This document shows, piece by piece, positions 14,837 through 23,425 of a DNA stretch of 28,768 nt. A program made the position numbers and the translations under genes. Numbering within the stretch: position 1 is the stretch's first letter; each line of letters begins with the position of its first letter. Source of the DNA: Methanobacterium sp. (GTDB lineage: Archaea; Methanobacteriota; Methanobacteria; Methanobacteriales; Methanobacteriaceae); assembly GCA_030017655.1 (NCBI GenBank), contig JASEIM010000024.1, positions 1 through 28,768 of the forward strand, in the 5' to 3' direction. A model generated the notes under the pieces. That model ran no database searches. It was not told the DNA's origin and worked only from the letters and a program-made list of their open reading frames with translations.

Positions 14837-15673
14837 TTAATCCTTGATAGCTTTTATTAGATCTGTAGCTCTTACAATCCCTGCGAGCTCACCTTCAACG
14901 TCAATAACTGGTATTTGCTCGATATTATGATGTCTCATCTTGTTGGCACATTCTGTTACAGTTGTTCTTGTAGTTGCTAGAACTAACTCAGTCGCTGCAA
15001 CGTCTTTAACTTCTTTATCAGAAAACTTCAGACGGTTTTTTATAACATAAAGAACATTTGTACTGTCCCATGACCATTTATCCCCTTCCGTACCTACTGA
15101 TGTATTATGGACAGTTCTTTCAGATACAACTTCGCTTTCATTAATAAAATCTGTTTCTGTAAGTATTCCGGAGAGTTTACCATCCTTATTTAGAGCAAGG
15201 AGAAATTTAAGATGTGAATATCTCATTATTTCAAAAGCAACATTTAGAGGAGTTCTTTCCCATGTTGTGGGCATATTTATTAACATGTAATCTTTAACTG
15301 GTTCTTTAATATCCAGTTTCCATAAAGCATTTTCAATTAAATCAAATGCAGTGATAATACCTACAAGTTCATCATCCTGAACAACTGGAACCCTTCTTAT
15401 GCTATTTTCTATCATTAATTCTGCTGCATCTTTTATATTGTCGTCAGGAGTGACTGTTAAAAGATTTCTGGTCATAATAAGAGCTATCTGTTCTTCATCT
15501 GGATTTTCAACAAGATCTGATCTTGTTACTATTCCAACAAGTTTTTTTGTCCCTGATTTTACAACAGGCAATCCTGAAACATTTTTTTCTCTCATTAGCT
15601 CCAGAGCATTTAAACGGTTGCCTGGAACCTGTATATAGTGTATATCCTCTGACATTACTTCTTTTACAAGCAT
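14837..15673 (-). CDS. Four-CBS-domain protein
   Basis: The 278-residue protein consists of four CBS repeats in two Bateman modules and no other domain. Each repeat is marked by a D-L or D-F turn: VKEVMSEDIHYI...VGIVTRSDLVEN (1-57), ALIMTRNLLTV...VGIITAFDLIEN (63-113), PVKDYMLINMPTTW...SGILTETDFINE (about 122-178), and a diverged last repeat VKDVAATELVLATTRTTV...AGIVRATDLIKAI (about 221-276). CBS modules bind adenine nucleotides or S-adenosyl compounds and report energy state. GGTGTAACA precedes the ATG. It is coupled to the unknown protein downstream and sits next to two UspA genes, which are also nucleotide binders. Confidence 0.9.
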   Translation of the reverse strand: MLVKEVMSEDIHYIQVPGNRLNALELMREKNVSGLPVVKSGTKKLVGIVTRSDLVENPDEEQIALIMTRNLLTVTPDDNIKDAAELMIENSIRRVPVVQDDELVGIITAFDLIENALWKLDIKEPVKDYMLINMPTTWERTPLNVAFEIMRYSHLKFLLALNKDGKLSGILTETDFINESEVVSERTVHNTSVGTEGDKWSWDSTNVLYVIKNRLKFSDKEVKDVAATELVLATTRTTVTECANKMRHHNIEQIPVIDVEGELAGIVRATDLIKAIKD

Positions 15674-15715
15674 TGTTACACCAACTAATATTAATAAAAA
15701 TCAATTAATTTAAAA

Positions 15716-16165
15716 TTAATGTACAACTAAAACAGGGCATGAAGCCGATCTAACAACATTTTCAGTTACACTTCCCAGTAGAAATCTGTCTAATCCATGT
15801 TTGCCTGAAGTTCCCATTACAACGAGATCTATATTTTCTTCGGCTATTGTTTTAATTATAACATCTGATGGAGAACCCTCTTTAGTATCTAAAGTCAATT
15901 TAACATCTTTATGGCATTCATCTTCTTTCTTTCCCTCCATCACTATTTCAGAAATTCTTTGGAGTGATTTTTGCCCTTCTTCCTTAAGCATCTCCTTTAT
16001 TCGAACTATAAGGTCTTCAGCAGGCAATCCTACCAACGATGATGTTTCAATTACATTTATGGCTATTAGTTCTGCACCACTTAAGCTTGCAATCCATGCT
16101 GCATGTCTTGCAGCTTTTTCTGCATATTCAGAACCATCTGTAGGTACTAAAATTTTTTTATACAT
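15716..16165 (-). CDS. Universal stress protein A family (copy 1)
   Basis: A 149-residue single-domain UspA protein with MYKKILVPTDGSEYAEKAA at the start and the ATP-binding motif GTSGKHGLDRFLLGS (G-2x-G-9x-GS) near the end, followed by VVRSASCPVLVV. It probably binds ATP and acts as a dimeric stress or energy sensor. The start at 16165 follows AGAGGTGAACTC; a longer reading to 16195 would only add MSNIILRGEL across the ribosome binding site. A paralogue lies directly upstream on the same strand, and the two share an almost identical 56-base block over the ATP-binding region. Confidence 0.92.
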   Translation of the reverse strand: MYKKILVPTDGSEYAEKAARHAAWIASLSGAELIAINVIETSSLVGLPAEDLIVRIKEMLKEEGQKSLQRISEIVMEGKKEDECHKDVKLTLDTKEGSPSDVIIKTIAEENIDLVVMGTSGKHGLDRFLLGSVTENVVRSASCPVLVVH

Positions 16166-16266
16166 GAGTTCACCTCTTAGGATAATATTGCTCATTAATA
16201 CATTTTAATAGTTTGGATTTAGTATTATATAAACTGAATTAGTATTAATTTACAAATACGCAAATG

Positions 16267-16713
16267 TTAACGTACAATTAAAACAGGGCATGGGGCTGAT
16301 CGCATGGTATTTTCAGCCACGCTTCCCAGTAAAAACCGGTTAAAGCCATGTTTGCCTGAAGTTCCCATTACAACAAGATCTATATTTTCTTCGGCTATTG
16401 TCTTTAGAATCGTATCTGCAGGAGAACCTTCTTTGAACTTAAAGGTTAATTTCATTTCTTTTTCGCATTTTTCACCGCTGCTTAAACCAGTTAATATGTT
16501 TGAAATTCTATCAAATGATTTTTGCCCTTCCTGCTCTAAATTATTTCTTAATTCTTCTCTATCAGCAGATCTTATCCCTGTAAATCGTGGTGTTTCAATT
16601 ACATTTAAAATAACAATTTCAGCACCACTTCTACTTCCAAATCGAAAAGCATGTTCTGCTGCCCTTTCTGCATTTTCAGAACCGTCTGTAGGTAGTAGGA
16701 TTTTTTTATACAT
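16267..16713 (-). CDS. Universal stress protein A family (copy 2)
   Basis: A 148-residue UspA protein, paralogue of the neighbour. It has MYKKILLPTDGSENAERAAEHA, a middle region with TGLSSGEKCEKEMKL, and the ATP-binding motif GTSGKHGFNRFLLGS, then MRSAPCPVLIV. The ATG at 16713 is preceded by AGGAGTGAATTTT; a GTG three codons earlier (16722) is within that site. The two copies differ widely in the central helices but are nearly identical at the ATP loop, suggesting duplication followed by local conversion or strong constraint. A 101-base gap separates the copies. Confidence 0.92.
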   Translation of the reverse strand: MYKKILLPTDGSENAERAAEHAFRFGSRSGAEIVILNVIETPRFTGIRSADREELRNNLEQEGQKSFDRISNILTGLSSGEKCEKEMKLTFKFKEGSPADTILKTIAEENIDLVVMGTSGKHGFNRFLLGSVAENTMRSAPCPVLIVR

Positions 16714-16757
16714 AAAATTCACTCCTAATTTATAAAATATTTAAATAATGCCTTAAA

Positions 16758-17915
16758 CTACCTTTTAGATATAATGTTACCATCTTTAATTAAATATTTG
16801 AAATCTTTTACTTCTGTTCTGTTAATGATGGATAATGCAGGATTATTAGAGAGTTTCTTTACAATGATCATTTCTGCATTTTTGCCTTCTTCTATGCACC
16901 CATTATCTAAATTAAAAGCTTTAGCAGCGTTTGTTGTTGCTGTTTTAAATAATTCAAGGGGAGAAAAATATTCTCTGTAGTAACCGCGTGTCACTTTTAA
17001 GGCATATTCCATTTCACGTAACATATTTGGGGAGTTAAACATGATATTATCTGTTCCAAGAAGTACATTTATTTTGTGTTTAAGTAAATCCATCAATGGA
17101 GGAATCCCAACTGAAAGTGACCCATTTGATCGGGGACAACAGACCACAGAACTGTTACTATTACTTATTAACTCCAGATCATTCCCAATTGGGGCTGTAA
17201 CATGGACCAGGACATCAAAATTTGCTTCAACAGCCCTTGCAACCTCGCTTTTACCTGTTGATTCCACTGATTCTTTTTGCAGTTTTTCATATTCTGCCAC
17301 ATGTATCGCTGAAATTTTTCCGTATTTTTTACATGCCTTTGTAATTAATTGTGCTATTTCATCCTTTATTTCGCCAAATCCACTTAAACCTATACCATCG
17401 CATGATTTAAGGATATTCTTAGCTGCCTTTTTAATTTCTGATTTTCTAATTTCTTCATTATAGAAAGAATCATCCCTTCCAAGGATTATTTTTCCAATAG
17501 GAATATTATCAGATGCTTCATTCATTAATTCTATCCCATCGATTCCCCCTTCTCTAAAATCAACAAATGTAGTTGTCCCACTTGCAAGCATATCCTTCAT
17601 TGATTGTCTCATTTCATTAACTATCATCGCAGGAGGAGTTTCATTCAAAATTTTATGTTTTAAACCATCTGGAGGTTTAACGATCACATCTATACTCTTT
17701 CCATCACCAATATCTCGAGCTATTGAATCCCCTGTGTGTACATGCGAATTTATAAATGCCGGAGCAACAATCGATCCACGTGCATCAATTTTTTTACCTT
17801 TATTAACCTTATTTTTACTGATTTCAATAATCTTATTGTCTTCAATGACAATATTTGCCTTTATGGCTTTCATATCCTCTCCAAAAAGAACAGTGCCATT
17901 TTCAATTGTGATCAT
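16758..17915 (-). CDS. Amidohydrolase family protein (cytosine deaminase/TRZ-like)
   Basis: A 385-residue metal-dependent hydrolase of the amidohydrolase superfamily. It has an N-terminal composite beta domain (1-50), then the barrel with HVH (H58, H60), H205 and E208 (AIHVAEYE), H238 (LVHVTAP) and D289 (LLGTDN), the usual mononuclear metal and catalytic set of deaminases such as cytosine, guanine or S-adenosylhomocysteine deaminase. The closing segment GCIEEGKNAEMIIVK is also typical. The exact substrate cannot be set from sequence. The ATG at 17915 has a weak ribosome binding site. It lies 117 bases downstream of the secreted caspase-like gene. Confidence 0.85.
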   Translation of the reverse strand: MITIENGTVLFGEDMKAIKANIVIEDNKIIEISKNKVNKGKKIDARGSIVAPAFINSHVHTGDSIARDIGDGKSIDVIVKPPDGLKHKILNETPPAMIVNEMRQSMKDMLASGTTTFVDFREGGIDGIELMNEASDNIPIGKIILGRDDSFYNEEIRKSEIKKAAKNILKSCDGIGLSGFGEIKDEIAQLITKACKKYGKISAIHVAEYEKLQKESVESTGKSEVARAVEANFDVLVHVTAPIGNDLELISNSNSSVVCCPRSNGSLSVGIPPLMDLLKHKINVLLGTDNIMFNSPNMLREMEYALKVTRGYYREYFSPLELFKTATTNAAKAFNLDNGCIEEGKNAEMIIVKKLSNNPALSIINRTEVKDFKYLIKDGNIISKR

Positions 17916-18008
17916 ACTAATCAGGGTTCATATTTAGTTATTTTATTATTTTGAGTTTATTTCTATTATCTTTAACTTGACATATAAAAATCTGGATTAG
18001 TAATTCAA

Positions 18009-18032
18009 TTTTTTAAAAAGAGGAAAAAATAA
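18009..18032 (-). terminator. T-rich terminator of the caspase-like gene
   Basis: Immediately after the stop, the minus strand reads TTATTTTTTCCTCTTTTTAA, two T-tracts typical of archaeal intrinsic termination, without a strong stem. Confidence 0.4.
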
Positions 18033-19631
18033 TTAGAAATATTTTAAATTATTAATTTCATTTGACTCGGAAATTCTATTAAAATAGTCGGTTTTTACCC
18101 CGCCATGCCTGTATTTGAATTTTACCCTGTATGTTTTGTATGCTCCGGGTTTAAGGCCGTATGTATAAATGTTTCTGTAATATTTACCGTACCATGCTCT
18201 TGTGTAACAGGCCCCGGATGTTACTTTACCCTGATTTTTAACTGTCACATATAAATAACCCCCCGATTTATATGATTTTGTTACTATAAGGTCTGGTTTC
18301 GGAGTTATTACAGATATAATGACTGATTTAGTGCTGATTTTCCCAAAATTGTCTTTTACGGTTAAAGTTACAGTATATTTACCGTCTCTAGCGTATGCAT
18401 GCTGAACGTATGATCCTGAACCAGTTGTGCCGTCGCCGAAGTTCCAGCTGTATGAAGTTATATTATCGCCAGTATCGGGGTCATAAGAACTTGAGCAGAA
18501 TCCTATCAATGTTTTTGGAACTAATTTGCTGGTTGTAATGTAAAAATTTGCTACTGGACTTCTATCAGTAACTGTAACAGTTTTAACTGATGATGCTGTT
18601 TTGGAGTTGCTGCTGGTTACACTATGAGTTACTGTGTATACACCCGGATTTGAATATGTATGGCTAAGGTTGACCGGTACAGAGCTTGTTGTTTCATTTT
18701 CATCCCCAAAATTCCAGTAGTAATTTGTTATATACCCTTCAAGGTCTTTAGAACCTTCTGTAAAGGTTATGGGTTGATTAATATAATGCGGAGAATTGCT
18801 TATTGTGAATCTGCATGTTAAATTATTTCTTACTCTGTCACTATTATACCAGCTTTCAGCTGCTTCATCATCATATGGAGTTGTCTCAGATGCATTTGGG
18901 AATTTTGCACTCCAATTTCCAACAAAAGCAGCGTATCCATGATCATTCCGCCAGATTTGGGTTCCATTGTATTCTGTTGATTTTAAAATCGTTTCATAAT
19001 TTTTATTGTTGGCATCTGCAAAGTCCAGTGCCCCATTCAAGAAATCATATACAATTTCCGCACCATTCCATGCTGTAGCATAATAATTTGCCCCCGCACC
19101 TGTAAACATACTTGCAAAATTGTAGATAGTTTCTATTGGATTTGCAACTTCTTTATCTCCAACCCATCCAGTGGAAAAACATGAATGAAGTAATATTACA
19201 GGGATGTTTTGTTTAAATGGGGCTGTAAATAGATCTGAATTCCACCCTTCGCGCATCTGGTCGCCTATACCCCAGATAAAATTATCATCAGAACCAACAA
19301 GTGCATAAGGAGGGCTCGCTTTTCCTCCATTTCCGTCATAATTTCCGGATTGATAGCCTCCATGTCCTGCATATATGACCGCATCTGCATCATACATCCC
19401 TTTCAGTATGTTTTTGGCAGTTGCATTTGATCTGTAAAGTTCTAAGACCTCATATCCATTAGACTTAAGCTGATTAGCCAGTGTCGATGTTTCTATGTAA
19501 GCCTGGTTATAATCACTATTTGAATCCCCAATAATAAGGATATGAGCTTCAGATACAGGTAAAAATGCAAAAATAATGGTAAAAATCGTTATTATTAAAG
19601 TTATACTCCACAATTTGTTAGTTTTAGACAA
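18033..19631 (-). CDS. Secreted caspase/gingipain-like protein with PKD and CARDB-like domains
   Basis: A 532-residue exported protein. It has a signal peptide (about 1-29, hydrophobic LIITIFTIIFAFLP then SEA). A domain of about 240 residues follows, with the clan CD dyad: H90 in VIYAGHGG and C151 in VILLHSCFSTG, each at the end of a hydrophobic strand as in caspases and gingipains. Two PKD domains come next (about 272-355 with YYWNFGDENET, and about 357-442 with YSWNFGDGTTG), then a C-terminal CARDB-like domain (about 446-532: DLIVTKSYKSGGYLYVTVKNQGK...ESNEINNLKYF). No C-terminal anchor is seen, so it may be released or bound through its beta domains. The start is a TTG at 19631 preceded by GGGGAGGGG. 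Peptidase activity is inferred from the dyad only. Confidence 0.78.
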   Translation of the reverse strand: MSKTNKLWSITLIITIFTIIFAFLPVSEAHILIIGDSNSDYNQAYIETSTLANQLKSNGYEVLELYRSNATAKNILKGMYDADAVIYAGHGGYQSGNYDGNGGKASPPYALVGSDDNFIWGIGDQMREGWNSDLFTAPFKQNIPVILLHSCFSTGWVGDKEVANPIETIYNFASMFTGAGANYYATAWNGAEIVYDFLNGALDFADANNKNYETILKSTEYNGTQIWRNDHGYAAFVGNWSAKFPNASETTPYDDEAAESWYNSDRVRNNLTCRFTISNSPHYINQPITFTEGSKDLEGYITNYYWNFGDENETTSSVPVNLSHTYSNPGVYTVTHSVTSSNSKTASSVKTVTVTDRSPVANFYITTSKLVPKTLIGFCSSSYDPDTGDNITSYSWNFGDGTTGSGSYVQHAYARDGKYTVTLTVKDNFGKISTKSVIISVITPKPDLIVTKSYKSGGYLYVTVKNQGKVTSGACYTRAWYGKYYRNIYTYGLKPGAYKTYRVKFKYRHGGVKTDYFNRISESNEINNLKYF

Positions 19632-19848
19632 ACTTAACCCCTCCCCAAAAAGGTATAGAATATTGGAATTTCATTATATGAATTAATTGTTATTCACATA
19701 ATTATATTTTTTTAATGTAATGATGTGGGGTTTAGCACATATTGTATATAAATTAATACGCTTTTATCCATTTTTATATAAAATAGTTTTAATAAATAGC
19801 AGATTAGAAATAAAAATTTATTATAATATCTTAAAAATAAAATTAAAC

Positions 19849-20037
19849 TTATTCCAGATGGTAAATCAACATTCCCAATATAAAACCAAGTACTGCAAAT
19901 ACAAAAAACCCAATGATGCCTGATCTAACTGAATAAGAGATAGTGTTATTTAGAGCACTCCAAATAAAAAACACTAATCCTCCTAATACTCCAATCAATA
20001 ATCCTATCTTCAATGAATAATTAATCCTGTCATTCAT
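19849..20037 (-). CDS. Small two-helix membrane protein
   Basis: A 62-residue protein with two predicted transmembrane helices: KIGLLIGVLGGLVFFIWSAL (10-29) and GIIGFFVFAVLGFILGMLIY (40-59), joined by a short polar loop. No family is recognised. The glycine-rich helices and charged first residues (MNDRINYS) support a real membrane protein, but the ribosome binding site is weak (GAAAGATA). It lies 65 bases downstream of carB on the same strand. The 217-base gap after it (19632-19848) is AT-rich and contains the probable promoter of the caspase-like gene. Confidence 0.55.
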   Translation of the reverse strand: MNDRINYSLKIGLLIGVLGGLVFFIWSALNNTISYSVRSGIIGFFVFAVLGFILGMLIYHLE

Positions 20038-20090
20038 TATCTTTCTAATTAAAAATTGTATTTGATAGCATATATGATTTTATACTAAGA

Positions 20091-20104
20091 CAAAAAGAAA
20101 AATT
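20091..20104 (-). terminator. T-rich terminator at the carB 3' end
   Basis: The minus strand at and just after the carB stop reads AATTTTTCTTTTTG, a T-rich stretch consistent with archaeal termination. Confidence 0.4.
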
Positions 20105-23100
20105 AAATATCATGGTATTCATTTAGAGATTTTACTCTGACTTCGCCTTCCCTTACTTTTTCGATTGCAGTCAGTGCTGCACGAGCCCCTGCAAGCGTTG
20201 TAACGTAGGGGATTCCGAGTTCCACAGCAAGCCTTCTAATATAGTATCCATCGTCTGCAGACTGCTTACCTGAAGGAGTATTTATAATAAGATTAATTTC
20301 CCCATTAAGTATAGCTTCCTTGATATTAGGCGACCCCTGGCTGATTTTCTTAATTCTATCAATTTTAACATGATCTTCAACTGCCCTTGCAGTTCCTCTT
20401 GTTGCAAGCAGTTTAAAACCAAGTTCTTCAGCTTTCTGGACAATGTCCAGTATTTTATCTTTATCTGCATTCCTGACGCTGATAAATATTTTCCCTTCTT
20501 TGGGAAGCTCCATATGAGCAGATAACTGTGATTTATAATATGAAACTCCAAAATTATCATCAATTCCCATACTTTCTCCTGTTGATTTCATTTCAGGTCC
20601 TAAAATTGAATCTGCCTCTGGGAGCTTGATAAATGGGAATACCGATTCTTTAACTGCAACGTGATCAATTTTTATCTCATCAGTAAGACCTAAATCTTTA
20701 AGTTTATATCCTATCATCAGCTTTGCTGCTATTTTAGCAAGAGGAACGCCCACTGCCTTACTTACAAATGGTACTGTTCTACTTGCACGTGGATTTGCTT
20801 CTAAAATGTAAACTTTATGTTCTCCATTATCTTTTACTGCATACTGAATATTCATCAGCCCTACCACATCGAGTTCAAGTGCAAGTTTTCGAGTATAGTC
20901 TTTAATTGTTTCTATAACATCCTCAGGAATTGTTTGTGGAGGTATAACACATGCTGAATCTCCAGAATGGACTCCAGCTTCTTCAATGTGTTCCATTATT
21001 CCACCAATAAATACATCTTCTCCATCACAAAGTGCATCTACATCCACTTCAATGGCTTCTTCAAGGAATTTATCTACAAGTATTGGATGTTCTGGAGATA
21101 TTTTTACGGCCTCTTTCATGTATTCCTTAAGTTCTACATCATCATAAACTATTTCCATAGCTCTTCCGCCGAGTACATATGAAGGTCTGACAAGTACCGG
21201 GAATCCAATCCTTTGAGCAGCTTCTCTTGCTTCTTCAAATGAGTAAGCAGTTCCATAATCTGCCTGAGGGATATTTAATTTCTCTAAAACCTGTGTAAAC
21301 CTTTCACGGTCTTCTACCCGGTCAATACTTTCATGAGGAGTGCCCAATATTTTCACCCCTTCTTCTGCAAGAGGTACAGCGAGGTTTATTGATGTTTGAC
21401 CTCCAAACTGGACTACAACTCCGTAAGGTTTTTCTTTTTCAATAATTCCCATAACATCCTCAAATGTTAATGGTTCAAAATAAAGCTTATTTGATATATC
21501 ATAATCAGTACTTACAGTTTCTGGATTGTTATTTATCACTATGGTTTCTATTCCTTCATCTTTAAGGGCCATTGCACCATGTACGCAGCAATAATCAAAT
21601 TCTATTCCCTGACCAATTCTGATTGGTCCCGCACCAAGTATAATGACTTTCTTCTTATCAGAAACTTCTACTTCATCAAATTGTTCGTAAGTACCATAAT
21701 AATAAGGTGTTTTTGCTTCAAATTCAGCCGCGCAGGTGTCAACCATTTTATATGTTGGAAGGATTCCATTTTCTTTTCTCATGTCCCTTATTTCTTCTTC
21801 CCCATATCCAGTAATTTCTGAAAGTTTTTTATCAGAAAATCCCATTCTTTTGGCTTTTCGAAGCATGAAAGGATCAGAAATAGTTTCTTTATCTAATTTA
21901 TTTTCAAAATCAATAATATTCATTATTTTATAAAGGAAAAATTCATCAATTTTTGTAATTTCTTTAATTTCATCAATACTCATGCCCGATTTAAGAGCAG
22001 TATAAACCTGAAAAATTCGATCATCTGTTGCATTTTCCAGTGCTTCTTTATCATAATCAACATCATCGAAACCAAATCGTTTAATATCAAGAGATCTTAT
22101 GGCTTTATGCAGAGATTCTTCAATAGTTCTTCCAATAGACATTACCTCCCCAGTGGATTTCATCTGAACGCCAATTTGCTTATTTATGCCTTTAAATTTA
22201 TCAAATGGCCATCTGGGTATTTTAGCAACTACATAATCAATTGAAGGTTCAAAAGATGCTGGTGTTTCTTTAGTAATGTCATTCTGTATTTCATCAAGGG
22301 TCATGCCTATAGCAATTTTTGATGATATTTTGGCTATAGGGTATCCTGTGGCCTTTGAAGCAAGTGCACTGCTTCTGCTTACCCTTGGATTTACTTCAAT
22401 CACTTTATATTCTCCAGTTTCTGGATGCACTGCAAATTGTATATTACACCCTCCCTGAATCTGAAGAGCTCTTATTATCTTAATAGAAGCATCTCTGAGC
22501 TTTTGATTATCATCATCACTTAGTGTTTGAGAAGGAGCAACAACAATGCTTTCTCCAGTGTGTATTCCCATAGGATCGATATTTTCCATGTTACACACAA
22601 TTATACATGTATCATTTTTATCTCTCATTACCTCATATTCAAACTCTTTCCAGCCCATTACGGATTCATCAATGAGAACCTGACCTATGAAGCTCATATC
22701 AAGACCACGGGTTGCTACTTCTCGAAGCTGTTCTTCGTTGTAAGCCACACCCCCACCAGTACCTCCAAGTGTGAATGCTGGTCTAACTATAACCGGGTAT
22801 CCAATTTCTTCAACCGCTTCTAAAGCTTCTTCTAATGAACTTACCGCTCTTGCTTTTGGTACAGGCTCATTTAGCTCCTTCATAAAGTTATCAAAGAGAT
22901 CACGGTCTTCTACATTCCTAATTGTTTCTACTGACGAGCCTATAACCTTAATTCCTTCAAGGGCACCGATTTCTTCAAGTCCTGTTGCCACATTTAAACC
23001 AGTCTGTCCACCCATTGTGGGCAAAATAGCATCTGGTTTTTCTTTTTCTATAATTTTTGCAACAATTTCGGGAGTTAATGGCTCGACATAGACTTTATCC

Positions 23101-23282
23101 GCCATGTCCATGTCTGTTTGAATTGTTGCAGGATTGCTGTTAACAAGAATTGTTTCTATCCCTTCATCTCTTAATGATTTACATGCTTGAGAGCCTGAAT
23201 AATCAAATTCGGCTGCTTGCCCTATTTGAATCGGCCCTGATCCAATGATAAGAACTTTTTTTATGTCGTCGTCTTTCGGCAT
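20103..23282 (-). CDS. carB: Carbamoyl-phosphate synthase, large subunit
   Basis: Makes carbamoyl phosphate from bicarbonate, ammonia (from CarA) and two ATP for pyrimidine and arginine synthesis. The 1059-residue protein is full length and unsplit. It has an N-terminal ATP-grasp half (KKVLIIGSGPIQIGQAAEFDYSG at the start, VRPAFTLGGTGGG, VIEVNPRVSRSSALASKATGYP), a linker, a homologous C-terminal half (KVIILGAGPIRIGQGIEFDY, VRPSYVLGGRAMEIV, ILEANPRASRTVPFVSKAVG) and an MGS-like regulatory domain (about the last 130 residues, GKIFISVRNADKDKIL...INTPSGK). The start is the ATG at 23282 after AAAGGGGAC; a longer reading to 23333 would add 17 residues with no clear site. carA is upstream on the same strand, 143 bases away. 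Confidence 0.97.
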   Translation of the reverse strand: MPKDDDIKKVLIIGSGPIQIGQAAEFDYSGSQACKSLRDEGIETILVNSNPATIQTDMDMADKVYVEPLTPEIVAKIIEKEKPDAILPTMGGQTGLNVATGLEEIGALEGIKVIGSSVETIRNVEDRDLFDNFMKELNEPVPKARAVSSLEEALEAVEEIGYPVIVRPAFTLGGTGGGVAYNEEQLREVATRGLDMSFIGQVLIDESVMGWKEFEYEVMRDKNDTCIIVCNMENIDPMGIHTGESIVVAPSQTLSDDDNQKLRDASIKIIRALQIQGGCNIQFAVHPETGEYKVIEVNPRVSRSSALASKATGYPIAKISSKIAIGMTLDEIQNDITKETPASFEPSIDYVVAKIPRWPFDKFKGINKQIGVQMKSTGEVMSIGRTIEESLHKAIRSLDIKRFGFDDVDYDKEALENATDDRIFQVYTALKSGMSIDEIKEITKIDEFFLYKIMNIIDFENKLDKETISDPFMLRKAKRMGFSDKKLSEITGYGEEEIRDMRKENGILPTYKMVDTCAAEFEAKTPYYYGTYEQFDEVEVSDKKKVIILGAGPIRIGQGIEFDYCCVHGAMALKDEGIETIVINNNPETVSTDYDISNKLYFEPLTFEDVMGIIEKEKPYGVVVQFGGQTSINLAVPLAEEGVKILGTPHESIDRVEDRERFTQVLEKLNIPQADYGTAYSFEEAREAAQRIGFPVLVRPSYVLGGRAMEIVYDDVELKEYMKEAVKISPEHPILVDKFLEEAIEVDVDALCDGEDVFIGGIMEHIEEAGVHSGDSACVIPPQTIPEDVIETIKDYTRKLALELDVVGLMNIQYAVKDNGEHKVYILEANPRASRTVPFVSKAVGVPLAKIAAKLMIGYKLKDLGLTDEIKIDHVAVKESVFPFIKLPEADSILGPEMKSTGESMGIDDNFGVSYYKSQLSAHMELPKEGKIFISVRNADKDKILDIVQKAEELGFKLLATRGTARAVEDHVKIDRIKKISQGSPNIKEAILNGEINLIINTPSGKQSADDGYYIRRLAVELGIPYVTTLAGARAALTAIEKVREGEVRVKSLNEYHDI

Positions 23283-23348
23283 CTTTAGTCCCCTTTTTGT
23301 AATATTATTTATGTTATGTGAATTTAAATCCATTTAACTATATTTTTA

Positions 23349-23402
23349 TCCATATTTAAGTATTTTGAATCATAATTGAGGTATTTTATCCTTAAATATG
23401 GA
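23349..23402 (-). promoter_or_regulatory. 12-bp inverted repeat in the carA-carB gap
   Basis: TCCATATTTAAG (23349-23360) and CTTAAATATGGA (23391-23402) are perfect complements separated by 30 bases, within the 143-base gap upstream of carB. On the minus-strand mRNA this could be a stem-loop about 67 bases before the carB start. As DNA it could be a two-site operator overlapping TATA-like sequence. The arms are seen directly; the role is inferred. Confidence 0.5.
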
Positions 23403-23425
23403 GAATTGGTCTTTTTATTAATTTG

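Noticed and set aside
23283..23333. 17-residue N-terminal extension of CarB
   Set aside because: The ATG at 23282 has a good AAAGGGGAC site and gives the usual CarB N-terminus; the longer reading has none.
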